Source: Aeromicrobium sp. (GTDB lineage: Bacteria; Actinomycetota; Actinomycetes; Propionibacteriales; Nocardioidaceae). From it: a stretch of DNA of 8,467 bases. Of the stretch, positions 1-7,752 are shown piece after piece (position 1 is the first letter of the stretch; each line of letters begins with the position of its first letter). The translations under genes and the position numbers were made by a program. The stretch is from positions 1 to 8,467 of the forward strand of contig JALRKU010000043.1 of NCBI GenBank assembly GCA_023254755.1, written 5' to 3'. A model generated the notes under the pieces. The model was given only the letters and a program-made list of their open reading frames with translations. It had not been told where the DNA came from and did not search any database.

Positions 1-498
1 GGCGCGTCCGCCGTAGTTGACGCACATCGTGAGCGTGCAGACCGTGTTGTGTCGGGTGAGCTCCTCGGCGACCTCGAGCTCCTTGATGACGGAGCGCCAC
101 AGACGCGGACGTCGGCCGGCCCAGCGCACCCTGACGCCCAGCTCGTGCATCTGGTCGCGTCGGCGGCGGATGACGTCGCGGTTGAAGCCCATGAGGAAGC
201 GCACCTCTTCGGGCGACCGCTTCCAGTTCTCGGTGCTGAACGCGTAGGCCGACACGGCCTTGACGCCGAGCTCGATGGCGCCCTCGACGACGTCGAAGAG
301 CGCCGCCTCACCCATCTCGTGACCGGCGGTGCGCGGCAGTCCTCGCGCCTTGGCCCAGCGACCGTTGCCATCCATCACGATCGCGACGTGCTGCGGCACC
401 TGGTCGGGCGAGAGCTGGGGCGGGGTGGCACCGGACGGGTGGGGCCGGGGCGGCTGCGGTGGGAGCGACCGGGGTGCGGCGCTGCGGGAACGAGGCAT
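1..498 (-). CDS. uppS: Isoprenyl transferase (undecaprenyl/decaprenyl diphosphate synthase), 3' end missing
   Basis: This cis-prenyltransferase condenses isopentenyl diphosphate onto an allylic diphosphate to make the polyprenyl diphosphate that becomes the lipid carrier for peptidoglycan and wall glycans. It acts at the cytoplasmic face of the membrane. The first 166 residues are visible. Residues 1-34 are a Pro/Arg-rich, probably disordered extension. Next comes VMDGNGRWA (41-49) with the expected catalytic, Mg-binding Asp43, then GLPRTAGHEMG, AYAFSTENWKRS, and LTMCVNYGGRA at the window edge. All are conserved in this family, whose members are about 250 residues long, so roughly one third lies beyond base 1. 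The ATG at 498 overlaps the recO stop as TGATG. No Shine-Dalgarno sequence is evident, so translation probably depends on recO. Actinobacteria can carry two paralogues (short- and long-chain), and I cannot tell which product length this one makes. Confidence 0.95.
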   Translation of the reverse strand, partial: MPRSRSAAPRSLPPQPPRPHPSGATPPQLSPDQVPQHVAIVMDGNGRWAKARGLPRTAGHEMGEAALFDVVEGAIELGVKAVSAYAFSTENWKRSPEEVRFLMGFNRDVIRRRRDQMHELGVRVRWAGRRPRLWRSVIKELEVAEELTRHNTVCTLTMCVNYGGRA

Positions 499-1253
499 CA
501 GCGATCGACGTGCCCCAGCGACCGCAGACCCCGCTCGAGGTGCCACGACAGGTAGTTGGCGACGATCGACGCCGCTTCGCGCCGCGACCGGTCGTCGGAC
601 TGCTCCACGGTGGGCCAGTCGCCGGTGAGCAGGGCGGCCAGCAGCGTGACCGTGAACGGCGACGGAACGGCCGATCCGGGCATGCGGCAGGCGTCGCACA
701 GCATGCCGCCCGACGATGCGTGGAAGTGCCGGTGGGGGCCGTCGGCGCCACAGCGGGCACACGCGTCGAAGGTCGGGGCATAACCGGCGATCGCGAGGGC
801 GCGCAGCTGGTACGAGTCGAGCAGGACGCCGGGCGACTGGTTGGAGGCCGCCACGACCCCGGGACGCGACGGCTCGGACAGCGCTCTCAGAGCACCGACG
901 AGGAGCGCGAGCTGCTGCACCGCGGGCTCGCCGTCCTCCTGCACCAGCCGCTCGGCGGTCTCGAGCATCGCGGTGCCGGCGGTGTAGGCGCCGTAGTCGG
1001 CGCCCAGTGTGCGGGCGAAGGCGTCGATCGTCTCGACCTGCGTGATGGTGTCGAGCGAGCGCCCCTCGGCCAGCTGCACCGAGACGTGCATGAACGGCTC
1101 GACCCGCGCGCCGAAGCGCGACGACGTCTTGCGCACCCCACGGGCGACCGCCCGCACGAGCCCTCGCTCGCGGGTGAGCAGCGTGATGATGCGGTCGGCC
1201 TCGCCGAGCTTGTGCACGCGCAGCACGACGCCGGACGCGCGGTAGAGGCTCAC
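498..1253 (-). CDS. recO: DNA repair protein RecO
   Basis: RecO (251 residues, a usual length) anneals complementary single strands and, with RecR, loads RecA onto SSB-coated DNA in the RecF pathway of gap and break repair. The N-terminal OB fold is seen in YRASGVVLRVHKLGEADRI (residues 4-22) and the basic stretch VARGVRKTSSRFG (36-48). The helical C-terminal part carries a zinc-binding pair, CARC (165-168) and CDAC (186-189). Many actinobacterial RecO proteins keep these four cysteines, while E. coli RecO lacks them. The GTG at 1253 is chosen because actinobacterial RecO begins MxLYRxxGVVLR. No Shine-Dalgarno is visible, but a -10-like CAGAAT lies 6 nt upstream, so a leaderless start is possible. 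The stop overlaps the uppS start. The gene follows leuA on the same strand after 124 bp. Confidence 0.96.
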   Translation of the reverse strand: MSLYRASGVVLRVHKLGEADRIITLLTRERGLVRAVARGVRKTSSRFGARVEPFMHVSVQLAEGRSLDTITQVETIDAFARTLGADYGAYTAGTAMLETAERLVQEDGEPAVQQLALLVGALRALSEPSRPGVVAASNQSPGVLLDSYQLRALAIAGYAPTFDACARCGADGPHRHFHASSGGMLCDACRMPGSAVPSPFTVTLLAALLTGDWPTVEQSDDRSRREAASIVANYLSWHLERGLRSLGHVDR

Positions 1254-1259
1254 CCGTCC

Positions 1260-1265
1260 ATTCTG
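1260..1265 (-). promoter_or_regulatory. Possible -10 element for a leaderless recO transcript
   Basis: On the minus strand CAGAAT matches TATAAT at four of six positions, including the critical A2 and T6. It ends exactly 6 nt before the GTG start of recO, the spacing expected when transcription starts at the first base of the start codon. No convincing -35 hexamer is present and no Shine-Dalgarno is seen. recO could instead be read through from leuA. The call is tentative. Confidence 0.3.
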
Positions 1266-1318
1266 CCGCGCCGGGACGACGACGCGGCGCCCGACACTCC
1301 TCGCGGGAGCATCCGGCG

Positions 1319-1340
1319 CCGCGCCGTCGACGGACCGCGG
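1319..1340 (-). terminator. GC-rich hairpin after leuA, possible terminator without U-tract
   Basis: The 124-bp gap between leuA and recO (1254-1377) holds one clear stem-loop, 38-59 nt past the leuA stop. The stem is CCGCG paired with CGCGG plus CCG paired with CGG, around a UCGA tetraloop, with a 2-nt bulge on one arm. No run of U follows. Terminators without a U-tract have been proposed for high-GC actinobacteria, but hairpins also arise by chance at this G+C content. It could weaken read-through into recO or protect the leuA mRNA 3' end. Confidence 0.3.
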
Positions 1341-1377
1341 GGCACCAGCGCGGCGACGACCGGCACGAGCGGCAGGG

Positions 1378-3111
1378 TCACGCCACCGGGATCGTCACGG
1401 CCTCGGCCCGGTTCGCCGCGGAGACGACCGCCTTGAGCGAGGCGCGCACGATGTTCTGGTCGATGCCGACGCCCCACACCGTCTCGCCGGCGATGTCGCA
1501 CTCGACGTAGGCCGCCGCGTACGCGTCGCCACCGGACGACAGCGCGTGCTCGCTGTAGTCGAGGACCCGGATGTCCGAGCCCGCCTGGCGCATGCCGTCG
1601 ACGAACGCGTCGACCGGGCCGTTGCCCTCGCCCTTGAAGGACTGCGTCTCCCCGCGGACGACCAGCTCGACGATCTGCTCGTCGCGACCCTCCGTCGAGG
1701 TCGTCGAGCTGAACGCGGTCAGCTGGTAGGGCGTGACGCGGTCGAGGTACTCGCGCTCGAACGCCGACCAGATCTCCTGCGGCTCGATCTCACCGGCCTC
1801 GCCCTCGGTGAGCTCCTGCACGACCCGGCTGAACTCGATCTGCAGGCGGCGCGGCAGGTCGAGCTGGTGGTCGTTCTTCAGGATGTAGGCGACGCCGCCC
1901 TTGCCCGACTGGCTGTTCACGCGGATGACCGCCTCGTACGACCGGCCCACGTCCTTGGGGTCGATCGGCAGGTACGGCACGGCCCAGGTGCGGTCGTCGA
2001 CCGCCACGCCGTCGGCCGCGGCGTCGCGCTCCATGTGCTCGAAGCCCTTCTTGATGGCGTCCTGGTGCGACCCGCTGAACGCGGTGTAGACCAGGTCGCC
2101 GCCGTACGGGTGGCGCTCGGGCACCGGCAGCTGGTTGGCGTACTCGACCGTGCGGCGGATCTCGTCGATGCCGCTGAAGTCGATCTGCGGGTCGATGCCC
2201 TGGCTGAACATGTTCAGCCCCAGGGTCACCAGGCAGACGTTGCCCGTGCGCTCGCCGTTGCCGAACAGGCAGCCCTCGATGCGGTCGGCGCCGGCCAGGT
2301 AGCCCAGCTCGGCCGCCGCAACGCCCGTGCCGCGGTCGTTGTGGGGGTGCAGCGACAAGACGATGCTGTCGCGCCGCGGCAGGTGCCGGTTCATCCACTC
2401 GATGGAGTCGGCGTAGACGTTGGGCGTGGCCATCTCGACCGTGGCCGGCAGGTTGATGATCAGCGGCCAGTCCGGCGTGGGGTCGATGACCTCGATGACG
2501 GCGCTGCACACCTCGAGCGCGTACTCCAGCTCGGTGCCGGTGTAGGACTCGGGCGAGTACTCGTACCGGATCCGCGTGTCGGGGGCGTTGATCTCGTGGT
2601 ACTTCTGGCACAGCCGCGCGCCCTGCGTCGCGATGTCGGTGATGCCGTCCTTGTCCAGGCCGAAGACGACGCGACGCTGCAGCGTCGACGTCGAGTTGTA
2701 GAAGTGGACGATGGCCTGCTTGGCACCGCGCAGCGACTCGAAGGTGCGGGCGATCAGCTCCTCGCGGCACTGCGTCAGGACCTGGATCTCGACGTCGTCG
2801 GGGATGTGGTCGCCCTCGATGAGCTGGCGGACGAAGTCGAAGTCGGTCTGGCTCGCGCTCGGGAAGCCGACCTCGATCTCCTTGTAGCCCATCGAGACGA
2901 GCAGCTGGAACATCGCCAGCTTGCGGGGCGTCGTCATGGGGTCGATCAGGGCCTGGTTCCCGTCGCGGAGGTCGACCGCGCACCAGCGCGGGGCCTCGGT
3001 GATGACGGTGCTCGGCCACGTGCGGTCGGGCAGGTCGATCGGTGCGAACGGTGCGTAGCGATGGACGGGCATGCCGCTGGTGCGCTGGCTGGTGCCGGGA
3101 TAGCTGGTCAC
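1378..3111 (-). CDS. leuA: 2-isopropylmalate synthase (type-2, long form)
   Basis: LeuA condenses acetyl-CoA with 2-oxoisovalerate to 2-isopropylmalate, the first committed step of leucine synthesis, in the cytosol. The 577 residues comprise a TIM barrel (about 35-335), a linker domain, and a C-terminal regulatory domain (about 460-577). Visible signatures are DLRDGNQAL (47-55), EVGFPSASQTDFDF (80-93), LHPHNDRGTG (254-263) and GNGERTGNV (284-292). The divalent-metal ligands are expected to be Asp50, His255, His257 and Asn291. The end contains HALSSGGDAYAAAYVE, in the domain where leucine binds for feedback inhibition. The protein lacks the tandem-repeat insert of the longer M. tuberculosis enzyme. 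The GTG start at 3111 is preceded by GAGGAA with 6-nt spacing. Expression is probably controlled by the Leu-rich leader upstream, so both feedback inhibition and attenuation are likely. Confidence 0.97.
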   Translation of the reverse strand: MTSYPGTSQRTSGMPVHRYAPFAPIDLPDRTWPSTVITEAPRWCAVDLRDGNQALIDPMTTPRKLAMFQLLVSMGYKEIEVGFPSASQTDFDFVRQLIEGDHIPDDVEIQVLTQCREELIARTFESLRGAKQAIVHFYNSTSTLQRRVVFGLDKDGITDIATQGARLCQKYHEINAPDTRIRYEYSPESYTGTELEYALEVCSAVIEVIDPTPDWPLIINLPATVEMATPNVYADSIEWMNRHLPRRDSIVLSLHPHNDRGTGVAAAELGYLAGADRIEGCLFGNGERTGNVCLVTLGLNMFSQGIDPQIDFSGIDEIRRTVEYANQLPVPERHPYGGDLVYTAFSGSHQDAIKKGFEHMERDAAADGVAVDDRTWAVPYLPIDPKDVGRSYEAVIRVNSQSGKGGVAYILKNDHQLDLPRRLQIEFSRVVQELTEGEAGEIEPQEIWSAFEREYLDRVTPYQLTAFSSTTSTEGRDEQIVELVVRGETQSFKGEGNGPVDAFVDGMRQAGSDIRVLDYSEHALSSGGDAYAAAYVECDIAGETVWGVGIDQNIVRASLKAVVSAANRAEAVTIPVA

Positions 3112-3193
3112 TGGGGATTCCTCGGGGTGTTCGTCGGTGGCGGTCGGCGGCGTGACGAACTCCGCGGCGAGGTGTCCGACCTAGTGGACCTCG
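3112..3193 (-). promoter_or_regulatory. leuA 5' leader with two hairpins and complementary loops
   Basis: Three perfect inverted repeats lie between the leader peptide and leuA. Hairpin 1 pairs CGAGGT (3193-3188) with ACCTCG (3173-3168), and its 14-nt loop contains the leader stop codon. Hairpin 2 pairs GTTCGTC (3160-3154) with GACGAAC (3135-3129). GGTCGG in loop 1 (3181-3176) is the exact complement of CCGACC in loop 2 (3147-3142), so the loops could kiss and form a pseudoknot. Hairpin 2 ends 5 nt before the leuA Shine-Dalgarno. There is no U-tract, so control of translation (or of Rho access) is more likely than a classical intrinsic terminator. Comparative work on actinobacteria has, as I recall, described a pseudoknotted 'LEU element' before leuA, and this may be an example. 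Confidence 0.6.
3118..3123 (-). promoter_or_regulatory. Shine-Dalgarno of leuA
   Basis: GAGGAA on the minus strand lies 6 nt before the GTG at 3111. It fixes the leuA start and is the plausible target of the upstream leader structure. The leader's Leu codons (CTCCTCC within 3213-3207) are complementary to GAGGA and offer a second possible way to mask it. Confidence 0.7.
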
Positions 3194-3228
3194 ACGCGGC
3201 AGAGAAGGAGGAGGCTGCCGTAGCGCAC
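3181..3228 (-). CDS. Leucine-rich leader peptide of leuA
   Basis: A 15-codon frame, GTG to TAG, encodes MRYGSLLLLCRVEVH, with four consecutive Leu codons (CTC CTC CTT CTC, 3213-3202). The run includes CTT, unusual in such a G+C-rich genome. It sits 69 nt before the leuA start. This is the hallmark of ribosome-mediated attenuation: a shortage of charged Leu-tRNA stalls the ribosome in the run and changes folding of the downstream RNA. No Shine-Dalgarno precedes the GTG. A TANNNT -10 element (TAGCCT, 3240-3235) ends exactly 6 nt upstream, so the peptide is probably translated from a leaderless transcript starting at 3228. A TCGAGA at 3264-3259 could serve as -35 with an 18-nt spacer. The peptide itself likely has no function after synthesis. 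Confidence 0.75.
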   Translation of the reverse strand: MRYGSLLLLCRVEVH

Positions 3229-3233
3229 GTCCG

Positions 3234-3240
3234 TAGGCTA
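3234..3240. promoter_or_regulatory. Overlapping divergent -10 elements for leuA leader and the rightward reductase gene
   Basis: The 7-bp TAGGCTA gives TAGGCT on the plus strand (3234-3239) and TAGCCT on the minus strand (3240-3235). Both fit the actinobacterial -10 pattern TANNNT. Each ends exactly 6 nt before a start codon: the ATG at 3246 to the right and the leader GTG at 3228 to the left. Predicted transcription starts are therefore at these codons, 18 bp apart, on opposite strands. Two polymerases could not occupy the site together, so the promoters should compete. A weak -35 is visible only for the leftward direction (TCGAGA, 3264-3259). No operator palindrome stands out. Confidence 0.55.
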
Positions 3241-3245
3241 TCAGC

Positions 3246-4258
<1,013 letters not shown>

Positions 4259-4262
<4 letters not shown>

Positions 4263-6496
4263 ACGGGTTCGGGCGCGGTCGCGACCTGCGGCGCACCCCG
4301 CGGCGCGAGCGACCGCGGCAGCAGCCGGGCTCGCCAGCGCTGGGCCCGGGTGGCCCCGGCGAGCAGCGACCCGGAGACGGTCCGTGCGTCGTCGGTCGCG
4401 GTGCCCGACGGCTCCGCCTCACGCGCGTAACGGGCCTGCTCGACCGCCACGAGCAACCGGTCGACGGCCTCGGCGTCGACGCCCGCCCGGTGGTGCAGGC
4501 GGCCGGCGAACGAGCGCGGGGTCTCGGTCGGCGTCGTGGCGACGCCGAGGTCCCGTGCCGTGTCCTCGACCTCGCGCCAGGCCGCGTCGGCTCCTGCGGC
4601 TGGACGCAGCCTCCACCGGCGTCGCGCCGCGCGAACCAGCCACGGCAGCGCGAGGACGAGGACCGTCGCGACGGCCACCGCGACCGCCGAGCGTCCGGCC
4701 GACGCCTCCTCCGTCGGCGTGCTCGTCGGCGTCACGCCATCGGTACCGGTGTCCTCGGTCCGCTCGTCGTCGGTGGACGTCCCGCTCGAGGTGTCGCCCG
4801 TCGCCCCGCCCGTGTCGACCTGCTCCTCCTCGAACGACGACGCCTCGCCGACGCCGGGTGTGGGGTCGAACCGGACCCACCCGGCGCCCTCGAAGTAGAC
4901 CTCGGTCCAGGCGTGGAGGTTGTCGGACTGCACCGAGTAGGTCGGCTCGCCGTCGACGAAGCGTCCCTGCGTGCCCGGGGTGTAGCCCACCGCGATCCGC
5001 GACGGGATGTCGAGGCTGCGCGCCATGACCGCCATCGCCGACGAGAAGTGCACGCAGTAGCCGGCGCGGCGCTGCAGGAACTCCGCCAGGACGTCGATGC
5101 CGTTGCCGTCGTAGTCGTCGCGCACCGGAGCGGTCTCGCTGTAGGTGAACGCGCCGGAACGCAGGTAGTCCTGCAACGCCATCACCTTGTCGTACGTGGT
5201 CGACTCGCCCTGCGTGACCTCGTCGGCGGTCGAGACGATGCGCTCGTACGCGTCGGCGCTGTCGTCGGGCACGGGCACCTCGGTGAACGGGCGCAGGTCG
5301 TAGGACACGGCAGCCGGTGCCGCCCGGAGCTGCTCGGCCGTCGGAGTGATCTGGAGGCTCTTCACCGTGTACGTCTTGCCGCGAGAGTCCCCGTCGACGG
5401 TCTCGACCGTCTGGCCGGTGCGCTCCCAGCGGAGCCCCCCGTCGAACCCGTCGACCGCCGTGGCCGGGTACGGCACCGGCAGCAGCGTGCTGCGCAGGTT
5501 GTCGACGCTGACCGTGGTGGACCGCTCCTCGACCTCGACGTCGTCGTCGATCTCGAGCCGACCCTCGAAGCGGGAGAACCGCGCCTCGGCGTCGGCCTCC
5601 TCGGGCTTCCAGGTCCTGCCGGTGAAGTCGGTGAGCGTCGCGACCTTCAGGTACGGCGGCTCGTCGAGCTCGGTCGTGTAGCGCAGGACGGTGACGGGAC
5701 TGTTGCGGCGCAGGTTCGTGCCCAGCTCGATCATCGGGTTGATGCCGCGCCCGAACACCTGTGGCGGGGCGTTGCCCCACGACGAAGCCACGGCGCTGAT
5801 GTCGGGGCTGACGGTCGGGAACAGGGCGGCACCGACCAGGGCCGCGCCGCCGGCGATCATCGCGGGCAGCTGGCGCGCCCGGCGGCTCGGACCGTCGATA
5901 GCGGTGCGCAGTCTCAGCAGCGCGAGCCAGAGAGCGGCCACGACGAGGAACAGCGGCAGCGAGGCGTCGCCTCCGGTGATCATCGTGGGCGTCGCGTAGA
6001 CGGCGAGCAGCAGGGCGCCGACGGCCGCCGCGCCGAACCTGGCGCGCAGGAGGAGGTCCGCCACGACGACCAGCGCCCCGAAGGCAGCCGCCACGGTCAG
6101 CACGACGGGCTGCGCCGCCGCGACGGGCGCCTGTTCGTCGACGATGATCGGGCCGGCCCGGTCGACCAGGTCGGCCAGCACCCGGACGGTGTCCGGGGTG
6201 GGCACGACGACCAGCAGCGTCGCCGGCGCGAACACCCAGCCCAGGACCACGAGCTCGACCAGCACCGCGAGCGGGGTGACCACCCGCCGCAGACCGATGA
6301 GCCGAAGCACCACGACCGACAGGGTCACCAGGCCGGTCACCAGGGCCGCGGTGACCAGCCACGCCGAGCCCTCGACGACGTCGCGGTAGGCGGCGAGCAG
6401 CAGCACGAGCGCCGCGGCGACCACCAGGACCTCGGGCCACGTCTCGCGTCGCGGACCGGCGACCGCCGCCCGCGCCTGCGGTTCAGCCCTGAGCAC
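4259..6496 (-). CDS. Membrane protein with extracytoplasmic transglutaminase-like domain (TgpA type, DUF3488/DUF4129)
   Basis: The 745 residues form three parts. Residues 22-226 hold about six or seven hydrophobic helices (DUF3488 region). Residues 227-600 face outward and contain the transglutaminase-like papain-fold core. A last helix (602-622) is followed by a cytosolic DUF4129-like tail with AWREVEDTARDLGV, TPRSFAGRL and LLVAVEQARYAR. The triad is intact: Cys481 in GYCVHFSSAMAVMARSLDIP, His528 in DNLHAWTEVYF, and Asp544 in WVRFDPTPG. An acidic Thr/Ser/Gly-rich stalk (about 550-600) precedes the last helix. Proteins of this plan occur with MoxR and DUF58 genes in many bacteria. Substrates are unknown, and protease- or transferase-like action on envelope proteins is possible. 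GTG 6496 is preceded by GGGAG with 8-nt spacing and overlaps the DUF58 gene by 14 nt. The stop overlaps the converging gene's stop. Confidence 0.93.
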
Positions 6497-7751
6497 GGCT
6501 CACGCTCCCGTCGAGCGCCGACCAGACCTCGGGCACGTCGGAACGTGGCCCGTAGGTCGCGACGCTCCAGCCCGCGGCCGCCAGGTCGTCCAGGACCGGC
6601 TCCCGCGTGGCGGACGAGACGATCGCGTGGACCCCGGCGTCGCCGGCGAGCTCGCGCACCCAGCGCTGCGCACGGTCGGCGTCGAGACGTCCCGTGACCA
6701 GCACGACGAACCGCTCGACGGCGCCGGGCCGGACGTCGGCGCCTGTCGACGCCTCGACGCCCGCCAGAGCGATCATGGCGTCGCGCACCGAGTCCTGACC
6801 CTCGGCGATCACGACGTCGACCGCGCCGTCGTGGGACGCGAGCGTCACGACGAAGCCCGCCTGCGCCAGGTGGGTGGCGACCGACGCGACCGCGGACACC
6901 GACCACTCGAGGGTCGGCGAGTGCTCCCACTGCCCGCGATGCAGGGCCGTGCCGTGACTGTCGGCGTCGAGGTCGAGCACGATCGAGGCCCGCGGGCTGA
7001 GGTGCTGCTCCTCCTGGCGCACCATCAGCTCGCCGCGGTGGGCCGTGGCCTTCCAGTGCAGCCGCTTCATCGCGTCGCCGGCCACGTACCGGCGAGCGAT
7101 GACGTCGTCCTCGCCGAGCCCGACGTTCTGCGGCGCCGGGCGCGTCGAGCCGTCGTCGCCGACCCCGCGGGGCCGGATCGGGTCGAGCGGGTAGCGGTGC
7201 GGCAGCACCGTGAGCCGGTGCCGGCCACCGAACGTGCGGGCGCGCCGCACCAGACCGAAGGGGTCGACGACCTGGATCGCGAGCGGGCCGACCTCGTGGT
7301 GGCCGCGCGTGCCCGACGACAGGGCGTAGGTCGCGGCGATCCGGGCGTCGTCGGCACCGACCGGGCCGAGCGCCGGCAGCACCCCCGACGCCGTGCCCGC
7401 CACGACCCGTGGGAGCCGGTCCGTCCACGACGCCTCGGGGCACGGGGCCGCCGACTGGTTGGCGACCGTCAGCCGCGCGCGGATGCCCTGACCCGGCTCG
7501 ACGACCTGCGGGCTGAACGAGCGGTCGACGACGACCTTGGAGTGGCCCCACCCGACGAACGCGAGCCCCACCAGCACCAGGCCGAGCAGCAGACCCGTGG
7601 CGTAGAGGAGCGCCGGCGCCGACAGCGCGGCAGCGGCGGCGAAGCACAGCACCGCGGCCACGACGAACGCCGTGCCACGACGCGTCAGGCGGAACCGACG
7701 TGCCCCGGCGCGCAACCCGGACAGCCCGGCCCGCGGCCCTGACGCGGCCAT
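6483..7751 (-). CDS. DUF58 domain-containing protein (MoxR-associated, VWA-like)
   Basis: The 422 residues start with a short basic segment and two adjacent membrane helices (about 27-42 and 47-68). An outside beta-rich part (about 72-185) follows, containing VVDPFGLVRRARTF. The DUF58 core is marked by EDDVIARRYVAGDAMKRLHWKATAHRGELMVRQEE (about 214-248; key residues Asp226, His232, Trp233, Lys234 and the RGELMVR stretch). The rest resembles a von Willebrand factor A fold, beginning ASIVLDLDADS (255-265), where VLDLDADS only partly resembles a MIDAS DxSxS site. DUF58 proteins accompany MoxR ATPases and are thought to be their partners or clients, though no biochemical role is settled. The ATG at 7751 lies 1 nt after the moxR stop (TGA-G-ATG), so translation is probably coupled. 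Confidence 0.93.
   Translation of the reverse strand: MAASGPRAGLSGLRAGARRFRLTRRGTAFVVAAVLCFAAAAALSAPALLYATGLLLGLVLVGLAFVGWGHSKVVVDRSFSPQVVEPGQGIRARLTVANQSAAPCPEASWTDRLPRVVAGTASGVLPALGPVGADDARIAATYALSSGTRGHHEVGPLAIQVVDPFGLVRRARTFGGRHRLTVLPHRYPLDPIRPRGVGDDGSTRPAPQNVGLGEDDVIARRYVAGDAMKRLHWKATAHRGELMVRQEEQHLSPRASIVLDLDADSHGTALHRGQWEHSPTLEWSVSAVASVATHLAQAGFVVTLASHDGAVDVVIAEGQDSVRDAMIALAGVEASTGADVRPGAVERFVVLVTGRLDADRAQRWVRELAGDAGVHAIVSSATREPVLDDLAAAGWSVATYGPRSDVPEVWSALDGSVSRAQG
6505..6509 (-). promoter_or_regulatory. Shine-Dalgarno of the transglutaminase gene
   Basis: GGGAG on the minus strand, 8 nt before the GTG at 6496, lies inside the last codons of the DUF58 gene. It supports the GTG as the true start despite the 14-nt overlap of the two genes. 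Confidence 0.55.
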
Positions 7752-7752
7752 C

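Noticed and set aside
1256..1261. ATG at 1261 as an upstream start for recO
   Set aside because: It is out of frame with recO and reaches a stop after three codons (ATG GAC GGG TGA). The GTG at 1253 fits the conserved RecO N-terminus.
459..1436. Plus-strand frame of 325 codons across uppS, recO and the gap
   Set aside because: RecO and UppS on the minus strand carry conserved motifs throughout, and this frame has none.
4277..4318. Palindrome GGTCGCGACC and repeated CCGCGG near the convergent junction, as a terminator or operator
   Set aside because: The repeats lie inside the C-terminal codons of the transglutaminase gene, have no U-tract, and such short GC palindromes are expected often at this base composition.
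6627..7742. Plus-strand frame of 371 codons opposite the DUF58 gene
   Set aside because: It is another codon-aligned antisense shadow, with Arg/Asp/Val-rich translation and no motif.
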